Below are positions 19,590 to 28,388 of a DNA stretch of 64,000 nucleotides, one piece after another. The notes below the pieces were generated by a model. The model was not told the origin of the DNA and searched no databases. It was given only the letters and a program-made list of their open reading frames with translations. The translations under genes were made by a program, and so were the position numbers. How positions within the stretch are numbered: the first letter of the stretch is position 1; each line of letters begins with the position of its first letter. Origin of the DNA: Gluconobacter vitians (GTDB lineage Bacteria > Pseudomonadota > Alphaproteobacteria > Acetobacterales > Acetobacteraceae); contig NZ_JABCQG010000003.1 of NCBI RefSeq assembly GCF_015244565.1, positions 124,001 to 188,000 of the forward strand, read 5' to 3'.

Positions 19590-21011
19590 TTACGAGGCGG
19601 AGAGGCCCTTGACGGCCTCCACCATCTTGGAAAGCACGGCCTGCGCATCGCCAAAGACCATGGCGCAGTTGTCCTGGAAGAACAGCGGGTTCTGGACGGC
19701 GGAGTAGCCCATGCCCATGCCGCGCTTGATGACAAAGACCTGACGGGCCTTGTCGGCATTCAAGATCGGCATGCCGTAGATCGGAGAGGACTTGTCCGTC
19801 CGGGCGGAGGGGTTCACCACGTCGTTCGCGCCGATGACGAGGGCGACGTCGGTATCGGCGAAGCTGTCGTTGATGTCGTCCATGTCGTAGATCATGTCGT
19901 ACGGCACGCCCGCTTCGGCGAGCAGCACGTTCATGTGGCCCGGCATGCGTCCGGCGACAGGGTGGATCGCGAATTTCACGTCCACGCCTGCGGCCTGGAG
20001 CAGTTTGACGAACTCGTAGAGCTTGCCCTGGGCCTGTGCGACGGCAAGACCATAGCCCGGCACGATGATGACCGTGGAGGCATAGCGCATCGTGGTCGCG
20101 GCATCGCTGGGGCTGACGGATTTGGCTTCCTTCTGCGGGCCACTGGCAGTGGCTTTGGTGGCTTCGCCGAAATTGCTGAACAGGACATTGGTGATGGAGC
20201 GGTTCATGCCTTTGGCCATCATGACGGTCAGCAGCGTACCGGCCGAACCCACGACCATACCGGCGATCATCAGGGCCGGATCGGCCATGACATAGCCTTC
20301 AAGCCCGACGGCAAGACCCGTGAAGGCGTTGTACAGCGAGATCACGACCGGCATGTCCGCACCGCCGATGGGGACGGTCATGCAGATGCCGCAGAGCAGG
20401 GCGCCGATGAAGAACAGCAGGGCAAGCAGCCCGCCGCCGGGCTGATGATACAGGGCGACAGCCATGACACCGAGCAGGACCGTCAGCATGAAGACGGCGG
20501 CGTTGACGATGCGCTGTCCGCCGAAGCGGATCGGCTTGTTCATGCGGCCATCGAGCTTGGCCCAGGCGATCAGCGAGCCAGAGAGCGACATGCTGCCGAT
20601 CAGGCCACCGGCGACGGTGACGAGGAGCTGGCCCACGCCGGTGTCTTTCGGGCCGGTTAGGGCGATGACGGACACGGCCGCGGCAGCGCCGCCGCCCATG
20701 CCGTTAAAGAGGGCGACCATCTGTGGCATCGCGGTCATGGCGACGCTGCGGCCTTTCCAGCCGGCCCAGCCGCCACCGATGAGCAGTGCGAGCAGGGCCA
20801 GGATGACGTTCACGACGATATGGGGCTGGGCCGCGTCGGAAACGCTGAAGATCTGCAGAAAGCTGGCCGCGACGACGAACAGCATACCCCAGCCTGCGGT
20901 CACGATGCCGGAAACGGCCGTGACGGGAGAGGACATGCGTTTGAGGCCGTAGACCAGCAGGCCGGAAGCGACCAGGCCGCTGAGGGCCACGATATAGGCG
21001 AGCAGGATCAT
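19590..21011 (-). CDS. pntB: NAD(P) transhydrogenase subunit beta
   Basis: PntB provides the NADP(H)-binding domain III and part of the proton channel of the membrane transhydrogenase, which uses the proton gradient to make NADPH. Of its 473 residues, about the first 280 form membrane helices. The C-terminal domain carries the nucleotide motif VPGYGLAVAQAQ and the conserved segments FAIHPVAGRMPGHMNVLLAEA and VIGANDVVNP. The four-base overlap with pntA2 shows translational coupling. In a bacterium with strong periplasmic oxidation and a pentose phosphate pathway, this complex may serve redox balancing in either direction (inference). Confidence 0.97.
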   Translation of the reverse strand: MILLAYIVALSGLVASGLLVYGLKRMSSPVTAVSGIVTAGWGMLFVVAASFLQIFSVSDAAQPHIVVNVILALLALLIGGGWAGWKGRSVAMTAMPQMVALFNGMGGGAAAAVSVIALTGPKDTGVGQLLVTVAGGLIGSMSLSGSLIAWAKLDGRMNKPIRFGGQRIVNAAVFMLTVLLGVMAVALYHQPGGGLLALLFFIGALLCGICMTVPIGGADMPVVISLYNAFTGLAVGLEGYVMADPALMIAGMVVGSAGTLLTVMMAKGMNRSITNVLFSNFGEATKATASGPQKEAKSVSPSDAATTMRYASTVIIVPGYGLAVAQAQGKLYEFVKLLQAAGVDVKFAIHPVAGRMPGHMNVLLAEAGVPYDMIYDMDDINDSFADTDVALVIGANDVVNPSARTDKSSPIYGMPILNADKARQVFVIKRGMGMGYSAVQNPLFFQDNCAMVFGDAQAVLSKMVEAVKGLSAS

Positions 21012-21337
21012 GACTTGGCTCCTGATGCCGGAGCTGATGCTGCGGGTTTTGTGCTGGGCTTGAACATGGCCAGCATCCGGTCGGTCACGACATAGCCGCC
21101 GACTACGTTACCGGCGCCGAGCATGACGCCCAGAAAGCCGACGACCTGTTCCAGAACGGAGGACGCGTTGAACAACGCGCCGAGGGCGCCGACGACCACG
21201 ATGCCGTGCACGAAGTTCGAGCCAGACATGAGCGGCGTGTGCAGAATGGAGGGGACGCGGCTGATGACCTCATAGCCCGTGAAAGCCGCGAGCATGAAGA
21301 TGTACAGGGCGATGACGAATGTCATTGCGGTAATCAT
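21008..21337 (-). CDS. pntAB: NAD(P) transhydrogenase subunit alpha part 2
   Basis: This 109-residue membrane protein corresponds to the membrane portion (part of domain II) that is fused to PntA in enterobacteria but separate in many Alphaproteobacteria. It has three to four hydrophobic segments (FVIALYIFMLAAFTGYEVIS; GIVVVGALGALF; VGFLGVMLGAGNVVGGYVV) and a Pro/Ala/Ser-rich tail. It overlaps both neighbours by four bases, giving an obligately coupled three-gene unit. Confidence 0.95.
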   Translation of the reverse strand: MITAMTFVIALYIFMLAAFTGYEVISRVPSILHTPLMSGSNFVHGIVVVGALGALFNASSVLEQVVGFLGVMLGAGNVVGGYVVTDRMLAMFKPSTKPAASAPASGAKS

Positions 21338-22560
21338 TTTGCGGTCTCCTTGCCTGTATCGTTTGCGGCGGGAGCTGTCGGCGCGGGAGTGGCAGCAGGC
21401 GTGGGGGCAGGTGCGGGCGGAGCTGGCGAATTCGGATCCACGGCTTTGCGGATGCCGTCATTCGTGATGGTGCCGTCATGCGTGAGCGCGGTGCCGGAGA
21501 TGACTTCGTCCGTGAAGTCCAGCGCCAGGCCTTTGTCCTTGGTGATGATCTGCTGGAGCAGATGCATGATGTTCTTGGAGTAGAGTTCGCTGGCCTGTTC
21601 GGCGAGCATGGACGGGACGTTAATTGGCCCTACGATGGTCGTGGGGCCGACCTGAACGGTCTGTCCGGCCTGTGTGCCTTCGCAGTTGCCGCCGCTTTCG
21701 GCGCCAAGGTCGATGATGACCGCGCCGGGCTTCATGGCCTTGATCTGTTCGGCGTCGATCAGGCGGGGTGCGCGTTTGCCGGGGACAGCGGCCGTTGTGA
21801 CGATCAGGTCCGAGCGGGCGATATGGTCGCTCAGCGCCTTGCGGACCTTCTGTTTTTCGTCATCCGTCAGTTCGCGGGCATAGCCGCCCTGACCGGTGGC
21901 ATCGACGCCGGTATCGACGAATTTCGCGCCCAGAGACTGCGCTTCTTCCTTGGTTTCGGGGCGAACGTCATAGCCTTCGGTGATGGCGCCAAGGCGCTTG
22001 GCGGTTGCCAGGGACTGGAGCCCGGCCACACCAAGGCCCATGACCAGAACCTGTGCGGCGCGCAGGGAGCCGACGGCTGTGGTCATCATGGGCAGGATCT
22101 TGGGCATGTGCACCGCGCCCATCAGAACGGCGTAATAGCCGGCCAGCGTGGCCTGACTGGACAGGGCGTCCATGGCCTGTGCGCGGGAAATACGGGGCAC
22201 CAGTTCCATGGCGAAACAGGTGATCTTCCCGTCCCGCAGGGCCTTCACCAGATCCGGATTGTTGCGGCCATAGATGAAGGAAATGAGGATGGCGCCGGGC
22301 TTCATGGCCTTCACCGTTTCCAACGTCGGGGGCTGGACGGCGAGGAGGATGTCGGCATCCGCGGCAAGGGCGTTGCGGTCCGACGAGAAGGTAACGTCCT
22401 TGTAGGTGCTGTCGGGATAAGACGATGCGACGCCTGCACTCGTCTCCATGGAAAAGCTGATCCCGAGCGGGGTCAGTCTTTCGACAACCTGCGGGATGAG
22501 GGCGACGCGGCGTTCCCCGCCTTCGTCGCGTTCTTTCAGGACTGAGATTTTGACAGTCAT
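21334..22560 (-). CDS. pntAA: NAD(P) transhydrogenase subunit alpha part 1
   Basis: This is the NAD(H)-binding domain I of transhydrogenase, 408 residues, peripheral on the cytoplasmic face. Key segments are KISVLKERDEGGERRVALIP at the N-terminus and the dinucleotide fold VMGLGVAGLQSLATAKRLGA followed by YDVRPE. The mobile-loop region around EQIKAMKPGAVIIDLGAESGG is also present. The last 40 residues are an Ala/Pro-rich linker (about PAPPAPAPTPAATP), standing where the membrane part would follow in fused PntA. AGGA precedes the ATG. The promoter lies in the 343-base region upstream, where a TATAAT sits beside a TetR-type palindrome. Confidence 0.96.
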   Translation of the reverse strand: MTVKISVLKERDEGGERRVALIPQVVERLTPLGISFSMETSAGVASSYPDSTYKDVTFSSDRNALAADADILLAVQPPTLETVKAMKPGAILISFIYGRNNPDLVKALRDGKITCFAMELVPRISRAQAMDALSSQATLAGYYAVLMGAVHMPKILPMMTTAVGSLRAAQVLVMGLGVAGLQSLATAKRLGAITEGYDVRPETKEEAQSLGAKFVDTGVDATGQGGYARELTDDEKQKVRKALSDHIARSDLIVTTAAVPGKRAPRLIDAEQIKAMKPGAVIIDLGAESGGNCEGTQAGQTVQVGPTTIVGPINVPSMLAEQASELYSKNIMHLLQQIITKDKGLALDFTDEVISGTALTHDGTITNDGIRKAVDPNSPAPPAPAPTPAATPAPTAPAANDTGKETAK

Positions 22561-22698
22561 TGGCTGTGATCCTGTGTCTGTCGTCGGGCGCGGGCTGTCG
22601 CCGAAGGAAAGGCGGAGCAGGAGGGCCCGTGCCCCGGTTCAGCGCCACCATGACGCTTCTTCAGGGTGGAAACCATTGATGGATATCAAAAGGAAGAA

Positions 22699-22704
22699 AT
22701 TATA
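22699..22704 (-). promoter_or_regulatory. -10 element (TATAAT) of the pnt operon
   Basis: The minus strand reads GATATAATTTC here, a perfect sigma-70 -10 hexamer in a GC-rich genome. No consensus -35 is found 16-18 bases upstream; that position is adjacent to and partly within the first TetR-type palindrome. Confidence 0.55.
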
Positions 22705-22724
22705 TCTGCTTGAAAACTGTTCGA

Positions 22725-22742
22725 AATGACCGATCGGTCATT
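22725..22742. promoter_or_regulatory. TetR-type operator 1
   Basis: AATGACCGATCGGTCATT is a perfect 18-bp palindrome sharing the core TGACCGATCGGTCA with the second copy. It covers the -35 zone expected for the pnt TATAAT. Cores of this form are typical for TetR/AcrR-family repressors; no such regulator gene lies in the window. Confidence 0.7.
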
Positions 22743-22758
22743 ATGATTTTATGACAGG

Positions 22759-22776
22759 ACTGACCGATCGGTCAGT
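22759..22776. promoter_or_regulatory. TetR-type operator 2
   Basis: ACTGACCGATCGGTCAGT is a perfect 18-bp palindrome centred 34 bases from operator 1 with the same 14-bp core. It is on the dnaG side, so a bound repressor could affect both divergent transcripts. Confidence 0.7.
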
Positions 22777-22903
22777 TTCCTGTGACCCATCGGGAGGGTA
22801 CGCGCGGTGGATTTCGGAAAAAAGTTTCCTTTAAACAGAAGGACTGGCGCTGTATTCGCTCGTGGACCTTCTTTCCAACCCGCATGAAAGGCTCTTCCTG
22901 CCC

Positions 22904-24748
22904 ATGGCAATTGATGCTGCTTTTCTGGATGAACTGCGTAACCGGACTCCGCTTCCGTCGCTGATCGGGCGGCGTAACAAGCTGGTGAGGTCCGGACGTA
23001 ACTGGAAAACCTGCTGCCCGTTTCATGGCGAGAAGACGCCGTCCTTCTATATTTACGACGATCATTTCCACTGCTTCGGCTGTGGCGTGCATGGTGATGC
23101 CATCAGCTATGTGATGCAGAGCGAGGGTCGCAGCTTTCCGGAAGCGGTCGAACAGCTTGCGTCAGAAGCGGGACTCGAGGTTCCGAAAGCGGACCCCCGG
23201 ACGGAAGCCCGGGCTCGGGAAGCGCAGTCGCTCGGGGATGTGCTCAATCTCGTGCAGGAGAGCTATCGGCGGCGGCTTTATCGGCCTGAAGGGCGCGAGG
23301 GGCTGGCCTATCTCAAAGGGCGCGGGCTGACGGATCAGACGATCGAACGGTTCGGTCTGGGCTGGTCCGGTGACGGGCGGCAGCTTCTGGACGAGTTGCG
23401 GCCGCATGGGGTGACGGTCGAGATGCTGATCCGGGCTGGTGTCATGCGCGTGGATGAGCAGGGGGCTCCGAAGGGGGAACTGTTCTTCAATCGCGTAACA
23501 TTCCCGATCCGGGACCGGCGGGGGCGCATCATGTCCTTCGGTGCACGGACGCTGGGGGACGGGCAGCCTAAGTATCTGAACGGTCCCGAGACGGCCCTGT
23601 TCTCCAAACGACGCACGCTGTTCAATCTCGATCTTGCGCGCGAGGCCGTGCATCGCGGGGCGGAACTCGTGGTGGTCGAGGGGTACATGGACGTCATTGC
23701 CCTGGATCAGGCGGGGTTTGGCGGGGGCGTTGCTCCTCTGGGCACTGCGATGGGCGAGGAGCAGCTTGAGCTGCTGTGGCGCATGTCGCCGTCACCGATC
23801 CTGTGTCTGGATGGCGATGCGGCGGGCGCGCGGGCGGCGCTGCGGGTCTGTGAGGTTTCGCTGCCGCTCCTGTCGCCGGAGCGGACGATCCGGTTCTGCC
23901 GGCTGGACCCGAAAGACGATCCGGACAGTCTGATCCGAAGCCGCGGACCGAGAGCCATGCAGGAGGTTCTTTCGGGCGCGACGTCCATGGCGGAGGAACT
24001 GTTCGGGCTGCTGACGGTGGGGCTGGTGGATCCGGGGCCGGACCAGCGGGCGGCGCTGCGTGAAAAGCTGGTGGCGCTGTCGCGGCTTATTCCGGACAAG
24101 GCACTGGCATCGGAATATCGCAGTACGCTGCTCGACATGTTCTTTGCCCGCTTCCGGCGGAAAAAGAATTTTCAGCGCAAGGGGGGCGAGAGCCTGCCGC
24201 TTTCCACGCAGGCGCCCGGAGCAATGCGCGATGTGGAGTCGGGAAATCTGGAGCGGCTGAACATCATGACGGCGATGCTGCTCCATCATCCGGATATCCT
24301 TCCGGAAGTGGAACAGGCTTACAGCGGTCTGCCTCTGCCGCCTGAACTGGACCGGTTGCGGTCAGCGCTGCTGGACTGGTCATGTCAGGAAGAGGGGCAG
24401 GACGGACTGTCTGAAGACGGATGCATGACCTGGCTGGAAGATCATGGGCTTGCGGATCTGGCGGTTGCGGTGAAAAGCGGGCCGCTGCCCCGGGGCGTGG
24501 GAGACGAGAAAGTCCGCGACGAGATCCTGAAGGTGGATGTCATTGAAAGCTGGTGGCATTTTTACGGTCTCGTCAATTTCCAGACCTTCGAGCGTGAGGT
24601 GACGGCGGACATCCAGAACACCATCATGCAGCTCTATTCGCAGGATGCGCCGGCTGCGGATGGTGCGGATGCGGGGCCGACTTTTCCGGAAGGACTGCTG
24701 GCTCGGATGCGGGCGCTGGAGGCGCTGCGCCGGGGCGAGGTCGTCTAG
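22904..24748 (+). CDS. dnaG: DNA primase
   Basis: DnaG synthesises RNA primers at the replication fork. The 614-residue product starts at ATG 22904 (AIDAAFLDELRNRTPLPSLI, a typical primase N-terminus); a GTG 42 bases upstream is in frame but unlikely. The CHC2 zinc finger is complete: C38 and H41 (CPFH), C57 and C60 (HCFGC). The TOPRIM domain follows with VVVEGYMDVIAL and CLDGDAAGARAA. The C-terminal part should bind DnaB helicase. It lies 147 bases upstream of rpoD, forming the alphaproteobacterial version of the macromolecular-synthesis operon without rpsU. Confidence 0.97.
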   Translation: MAIDAAFLDELRNRTPLPSLIGRRNKLVRSGRNWKTCCPFHGEKTPSFYIYDDHFHCFGCGVHGDAISYVMQSEGRSFPEAVEQLASEAGLEVPKADPRTEARAREAQSLGDVLNLVQESYRRRLYRPEGREGLAYLKGRGLTDQTIERFGLGWSGDGRQLLDELRPHGVTVEMLIRAGVMRVDEQGAPKGELFFNRVTFPIRDRRGRIMSFGARTLGDGQPKYLNGPETALFSKRRTLFNLDLAREAVHRGAELVVVEGYMDVIALDQAGFGGGVAPLGTAMGEEQLELLWRMSPSPILCLDGDAAGARAALRVCEVSLPLLSPERTIRFCRLDPKDDPDSLIRSRGPRAMQEVLSGATSMAEELFGLLTVGLVDPGPDQRAALREKLVALSRLIPDKALASEYRSTLLDMFFARFRRKKNFQRKGGESLPLSTQAPGAMRDVESGNLERLNIMTAMLLHHPDILPEVEQAYSGLPLPPELDRLRSALLDWSCQEEGQDGLSEDGCMTWLEDHGLADLAVAVKSGPLPRGVGDEKVRDEILKVDVIESWWHFYGLVNFQTFEREVTADIQNTIMQLYSQDAPAADGADAGPTFPEGLLARMRALEALRRGEVV

Positions 24749-24895
24749 GAAACGAGCGGCTGCAAACGGCAACGTAATGTTTTTTATTCCCGAAAGGTTG
24801 CATTCTTTGGAGTGCCAATCTTGACTTCGGGCGAAGGATCGACCACCTGCACGCTGCCGGATTGCTAACTCGCGGCGGAGTTGACGGAGAGACGA

Positions 24896-26854
24896 ATGGC
24901 GACGAAAACAGCCTCTGGAACGGATCGGAACGCGCAGGAACAGGAGGGGGATACCACTCTCCTCGATACGCAGTCCGCTGCCGTCAAGCGGCTGATCGCC
25001 AAAGGGCGTGAACGCGGGCATATCACCTTTGACGAACTGAATGCTGTCCTGCCGCAGGACCAGATGTCTTCGGAGCAGATCGAGGACGTCATGGCGGCGC
25101 TGTCCGAAATGGGCATTCAGGTCATCGAGAATGAAGAGCAGGATGACGCCGAGGCTCCTGCTGAGAAGGAAGCCGAAGGCGAGTCCGAAGAGGCCGAAGG
25201 GCCGCAGGGCGGTAACGTCGATGCCGAGGCCGCCAGCCGCACGGATGATCCGGTCCGGATGTATCTACGCGAGATGGGCTCGGTCGAGCTGCTGTCGCGT
25301 GAGGGCGAAATTGCGATCGCCAAGCGGATCGAGGCCGGCCGCGACGAGATGATCGGCGGTCTCTGCGAAAGCCCGCTGACGATTCGCGCCATCATCTCCT
25401 GGCATGAGCGCCTCAAGGACGGTGAGATGCTCCTGCGTGACATCGTGGATCTTGAGGCCAGTCAGGGCGGCGGTCCGGACCCCGAGGCGGTCGAGGGCGA
25501 GGAAGGTGACGAGGCTTCTGAAGAGGAAGACTCCACCGAGGACGAGAACGAAGAGGGTGAAGGCGATCAGCAGGAAGGCAGCGGCCTGTCCCTGTCCGCT
25601 CTGGAAGAGAAGCTGAAGCCGGAAATCCTGGCACGCTTCGAAGCCATCGAGCCGCTTTATCACAAGCTGCGCAAGCTCCAGATCAAGCGCATCGAAGCCC
25701 TGACGGGTGGCGAGGATCATTCGGACAAGTCCGAGCAGACCTACGAGAAGCTGCGCCATGAACTGGTCAGTCTCGTTGAACAGGTGCATCTGCACAACAA
25801 CCGGATCGAAGAGCTGGTTGCGCAGATCAAGATGCAGGTTCAGAAGCTGAACAATGTCGAAGGCCGGATGATGCGTCTGGCTGAGAACTGCAAGATCTCG
25901 CGTGATGACTTCCTCATCAAGTATCGCAGCCGCGAACTTGACCCGACTTGGCTGGACAGCATTTCCGCGCTGCCGGGCAAGGGCTGGAAGAACCTGACGA
26001 CCAAGCACATGGACCAGCTGCGCAACCTGCGTGGCGAGATTGCGGCCCTGTCGCATGAGACGGGTCTGCCGGTCGGTGAGTTCCGCCGGGTCTATGCCAC
26101 CATTTCCCGTGGCGAGCGTGATTCCACACGTGCCAAGAAGGAAATGATCGAGGCGAACCTGCGTCTGGTGATCTCGATTGCCAAGAAATACACGAACCGT
26201 GGCCTGCAGTTCCTGGATCTGATTCAGGAAGGCAACATCGGTCTCATGAAGGCCGTGGACAAGTTCGAGTACCGTCGTGGCTACAAGTTCTCGACCTATG
26301 CGACCTGGTGGATCCGTCAGGCGATCACGCGTTCCATCGCGGATCAGGCCAAGACGATCCGTATTCCGGTCCACATGATCGAGACGATCAACAAGCTTGT
26401 CCGGACATCGCGCCAGATGCTGCATGAGATCGGGCGTGAGCCGGCTCCGGAAGAGCTGGCTGAGAAGCTCGGCATGCCGCTGGAGAAGGTCCGCAAGGTC
26501 CTGAAAATCGCCAAGGAGCCGATCTCTCTCGAAACGCCAATAGGTGACGAGGAAGACAGCCATCTCGGTGACTTTATCGAGGACAAGACGGCCGTCATTC
26601 CGCTGGATGCTGCGATCCAGACGAACCTGCGTGAAGCCACGACGCGCGTTCTGGCGTCGCTCACGCCGCGTGAAGAGCGCGTGCTGCGGATGCGCTTTGG
26701 TATTGGCATGAACACGGACCACACCCTTGAGGAAGTGGGCCAGCAGTTCAACGTCACCCGTGAGCGTATCCGTCAGATCGAGGCGAAGGCCCTGCGCAAG
26801 CTCAAGCACCCGAGCCGCTCGCGCAAGCTGCGGTCCTTCCTCGACGACAACTGA
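24896..26854 (+). CDS. rpoD: RNA polymerase primary sigma factor RpoD
   Basis: This is the housekeeping sigma-70, 652 residues. Region 1.1 is at about residues 20-90, and region 1.2 includes [23 protein letters not shown] non-conserved insert contains an extremely acidic stretch at about residues 200-230 ([20 protein letters not shown]). Region 2 carries the -10 recognition segment ([40 protein letters not shown]), region 3 follows, and region 4 has the -35 HTH ([20 protein letters not shown]). GGAGAGACGA precedes ATG 24896; an in-frame TTG at 24881 lacks one. A separate promoter in the 147-base gap after dnaG is likely. Confidence 0.98.
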   Translation: MATKTASGTDRNAQEQEGDTTLLDTQSAAVKRLIAKGRERGHITFDELNAVLPQDQMSSEQIEDVMAALSEMGIQVIENEEQDDAEAPAEKEAEGESEEAEGPQGGNVDAEAASRTDDPVRMYLREMGSVELLSREGEIAIAKRIEAGRDEMIGGLCESPLTIRAIISWHERLKDGEMLLRDIVDLEASQGGGPDPEAVEGEEGDEASEEEDSTEDENEEGEGDQQEGSGLSLSALEEKLKPEILARFEAIEPLYHKLRKLQIKRIEALTGGEDHSDKSEQTYEKLRHELVSLVEQVHLHNNRIEELVAQIKMQVQKLNNVEGRMMRLAENCKISRDDFLIKYRSRELDPTWLDSISALPGKGWKNLTTKHMDQLRNLRGEIAALSHETGLPVGEFRRVYATISRGERDSTRAKKEMIEANLRLVISIAKKYTNRGLQFLDLIQEGNIGLMKAVDKFEYRRGYKFSTYATWWIRQAITRSIADQAKTIRIPVHMIETINKLVRTSRQMLHEIGREPAPEELAEKLGMPLEKVRKVLKIAKEPISLETPIGDEEDSHLGDFIEDKTAVIPLDAAIQTNLREATTRVLASLTPREERVLRMRFGIGMNTDHTLEEVGQQFNVTRERIRQIEAKALRKLKHPSRSRKLRSFLDDN

Positions 26855-26912
26855 TCGTCAGGCGGTGCTGCCCGGCTGGCTCCGACCCAAAGGGGCATCC
26901 ACCCGTCTTGCG

Positions 26913-27440
26913 GTGGATGTCACCTTTCTGGAGACGCGTACTGCGTGTCCTTCGCCCGTCCTGCCGGACGGGTTTTTCCTGACCCGTATGACTGGCAGCG
27001 ATGCCGTGCCGCTCTATCGTGCCCTGTATGCAGGGGTGGGGCAGGAGTATTGCTGGTGGATGCGGCGTTCGATGCCGGATCAGGATCTCGCAGATATCCT
27101 TCATGATCCCGCCGTTCATTTCATGGTTCTACGCGACAGTTCGAGCAGTCCTGTCGGGTTCTACGAACTTGATCTGAGGCGGGGCGGGGACGCCAATCTG
27201 GCTTATTTCGGTCTGCTGTCGCAGGCGATGGGGCGTGGCCTGGGGCGCATGCTGCTGGATCATGCGGTGGCGCGGGCCTTTGATGCCGGAAGCTGGCGGT
27301 TGCGGGTCAATACCTGCACGCTGGACCATTCCCATGCTCTGCCGAATTACCAGCGGGCAGGTTTTGTGATCCGGAACGTGGTGTCCGAAACCTGGGACGT
27401 TCCGGACGAATATGTCCCGGAAAGACTGAGGCGACTCTAA
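26913..27440 (+). CDS. GNAT-family N-acetyltransferase
   Basis: This roughly 175-residue protein has the GNAT fold. The acetyl-CoA loop is in GLLSQAMGRGLGRMLLDHAV (R/Q-x-x-G-x-G/A pattern), preceded by strands GFYELDLR and NLAYFG and followed by LRVNTCTLDHSHALPNYQRAGF. The substrate is unknown. The start is uncertain: GTG 26913 gives the family-like N-terminus VDVTFLE, while a GTG at 26865, eleven bases after the rpoD stop, would add 16 residues. It sits directly behind rpoD and may be cotranscribed. The composition is normal for the region. Confidence 0.85.
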   Translation: MDVTFLETRTACPSPVLPDGFFLTRMTGSDAVPLYRALYAGVGQEYCWWMRRSMPDQDLADILHDPAVHFMVLRDSSSSPVGFYELDLRRGGDANLAYFGLLSQAMGRGLGRMLLDHAVARAFDAGSWRLRVNTCTLDHSHALPNYQRAGFVIRNVVSETWDVPDEYVPERLRRL

Positions 27441-27545
27441 GGCAGGACTTGCCTTGAGACGCATGGTGTGATTAATGCCGCCTTTCCCTGCCGGGCGATG
27501 TGGCATCGCACCGGCTATACCCGTGCCCTGAAACATGGGCCCTGT

Positions 27546-27563
27546 CTCCGGCATGGGCCGGAG
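27546..27563 (+). promoter_or_regulatory. Hairpin in rpsF leader, possible S6:S18 autoregulatory element
   Basis: CTCCGG and CCGGAG form a perfect 6-bp stem with a six-base loop, 37 bases before the rpsF start. Many bacteria have an mRNA structure here that binds the S6:S18 heterodimer. I see the stem but cannot confirm the conserved bulge. Confidence 0.35.
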
Positions 27564-27599
27564 CCAGTTTCGGGTTGACCTCATCCGAAGGGAGTATTC

Positions 27600-28082
27600 A
27601 TGCCATTGTATGAAAGCGTGCTCATCGCACGTAACGATGTGTCGCAGGCTCAGGTGGAAACCCTGGTCGAGACCATCGAAACCCTGCTCAAGGACAACGG
27701 CGGTTCTATCCAGAAGCGCGAATTCTGGGGCCTGCGTTCCCTCGCATACCGCATCAAGAAGAACCGCAAGGGCCATTACGTCCTGCTGGGCCTTGACTGC
27801 ACCCCCGACACGCTGCGCGAGCTGGAGCGTCAGCTGGGCCTGAACGAAGACGTGCTGCGCGTCCTCACGCTGCGCGTTGACGAGATCGACGAGAACCCGT
27901 CTCCGGTTCTGGCGCGCAAGAGCGATGATCGTGGCGATCGCGGCAACTTCCGTGGCGGCTCCAAGCCGGCCGGTCGTTTCGAGAGCGGCCGTGGCGGTCC
28001 CCGTCGCAGCAGCGAAGACCGTGAAGAATATCGTGCACGTGGCGAGCAGGACGATGCTCGTGAGACGGCCGGAGCGGAGTAA
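27600..28082 (+). CDS. rpsF: 30S ribosomal protein S6
   Basis: S6 binds S18 and the central domain of 16S rRNA. The first 100 residues are the conserved ferredoxin-like fold ([57 protein letters not shown]). A roughly 55-residue basic and acidic Gly/Arg/Ser-rich tail follows ([20 protein letters not shown]), a common alphaproteobacterial extension. GAAGGGAG precedes the ATG. It is the first gene of rpsF-rpsR-rplI. Confidence 0.98.
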   Translation: MPLYESVLIARNDVSQAQVETLVETIETLLKDNGGSIQKREFWGLRSLAYRIKKNRKGHYVLLGLDCTPDTLRELERQLGLNEDVLRVLTLRVDEIDENPSPVLARKSDDRGDRGNFRGGSKPAGRFESGRGGPRRSSEDREEYRARGEQDDARETAGAE

Positions 28083-28087
28083 GAAAC

Positions 28088-28378
28088 ATGTCCGAGACCA
28101 ACACTCCCGACGTCAACGAAGTGAACCCCGCTGCCCGTCGTACGGCAGTTGGCGCACGTCGTCCGTTCTACCGTCGTCGCAAGTCCTGCCCGTTCTCCGG
28201 CCCGAATGCGCCGAAGATCGACTACAAGGACGTGCGTCTGCTGAGCCGCTTCCTTTCGGAGCGTGGCAAGATCGTGCCGAGCCGCATCACGGCCGTTTCG
28301 GCCAAGAAGCAGCGTGAGCTGGCACAGGCGATCAAGCGCGCCCGTTTCCTCGCCCTGCTCCCCTACGTCGTGAACTGA
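28088..28378 (+). CDS. rpsR: 30S ribosomal protein S18
   Basis: S18 partners S6 in the small-subunit platform. This 96-residue protein has a basic N-terminal tail ([20 protein letters not shown]) and the conserved core ([51 protein letters not shown]). It lies five bases after rpsF, with AAGAAAC as its weak ribosome-binding region, so coupling with S6 is expected. Confidence 0.98.
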   Translation: MSETNTPDVNEVNPAARRTAVGARRPFYRRRKSCPFSGPNAPKIDYKDVRLLSRFLSERGKIVPSRITAVSAKKQRELAQAIKRARFLALLPYVVN

Positions 28379-28388
28379 GGAGAGCATC

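Larger units (their letters stand above)
22561..22903. promoter_or_regulatory. Intergenic control region between pnt operon and dnaG
   Basis: No gene is evident in these 343 bases. The region holds a divergent control zone: a perfect TATAAT on the minus strand at 22704-22699 as -10 of the pnt operon, and two perfect 18-bp palindromes at 22725-22742 and 22759-22776. A TATGAT hexamer on the plus strand (22742-22747) is a possible -10 for dnaG. The remaining bases towards dnaG (22777-22903) show only a short open frame with no family resemblance. Confidence 0.65.

Noticed and set aside
18489-20660. Long open frame of about 720 codons on the plus strand
   Set aside because: It is antisense to pntB, adhP and the second ADH. 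Its predicted product is His/Asp/Gly-rich without family resemblance, a known artefact of high-GC third positions.
25265-26809. Open frame of about 510 codons antisense to rpoD
   Set aside because: It mirrors the rpoD codons. There is no ribosome-binding site and no resemblance to known proteins, while rpoD on the plus strand is certain.
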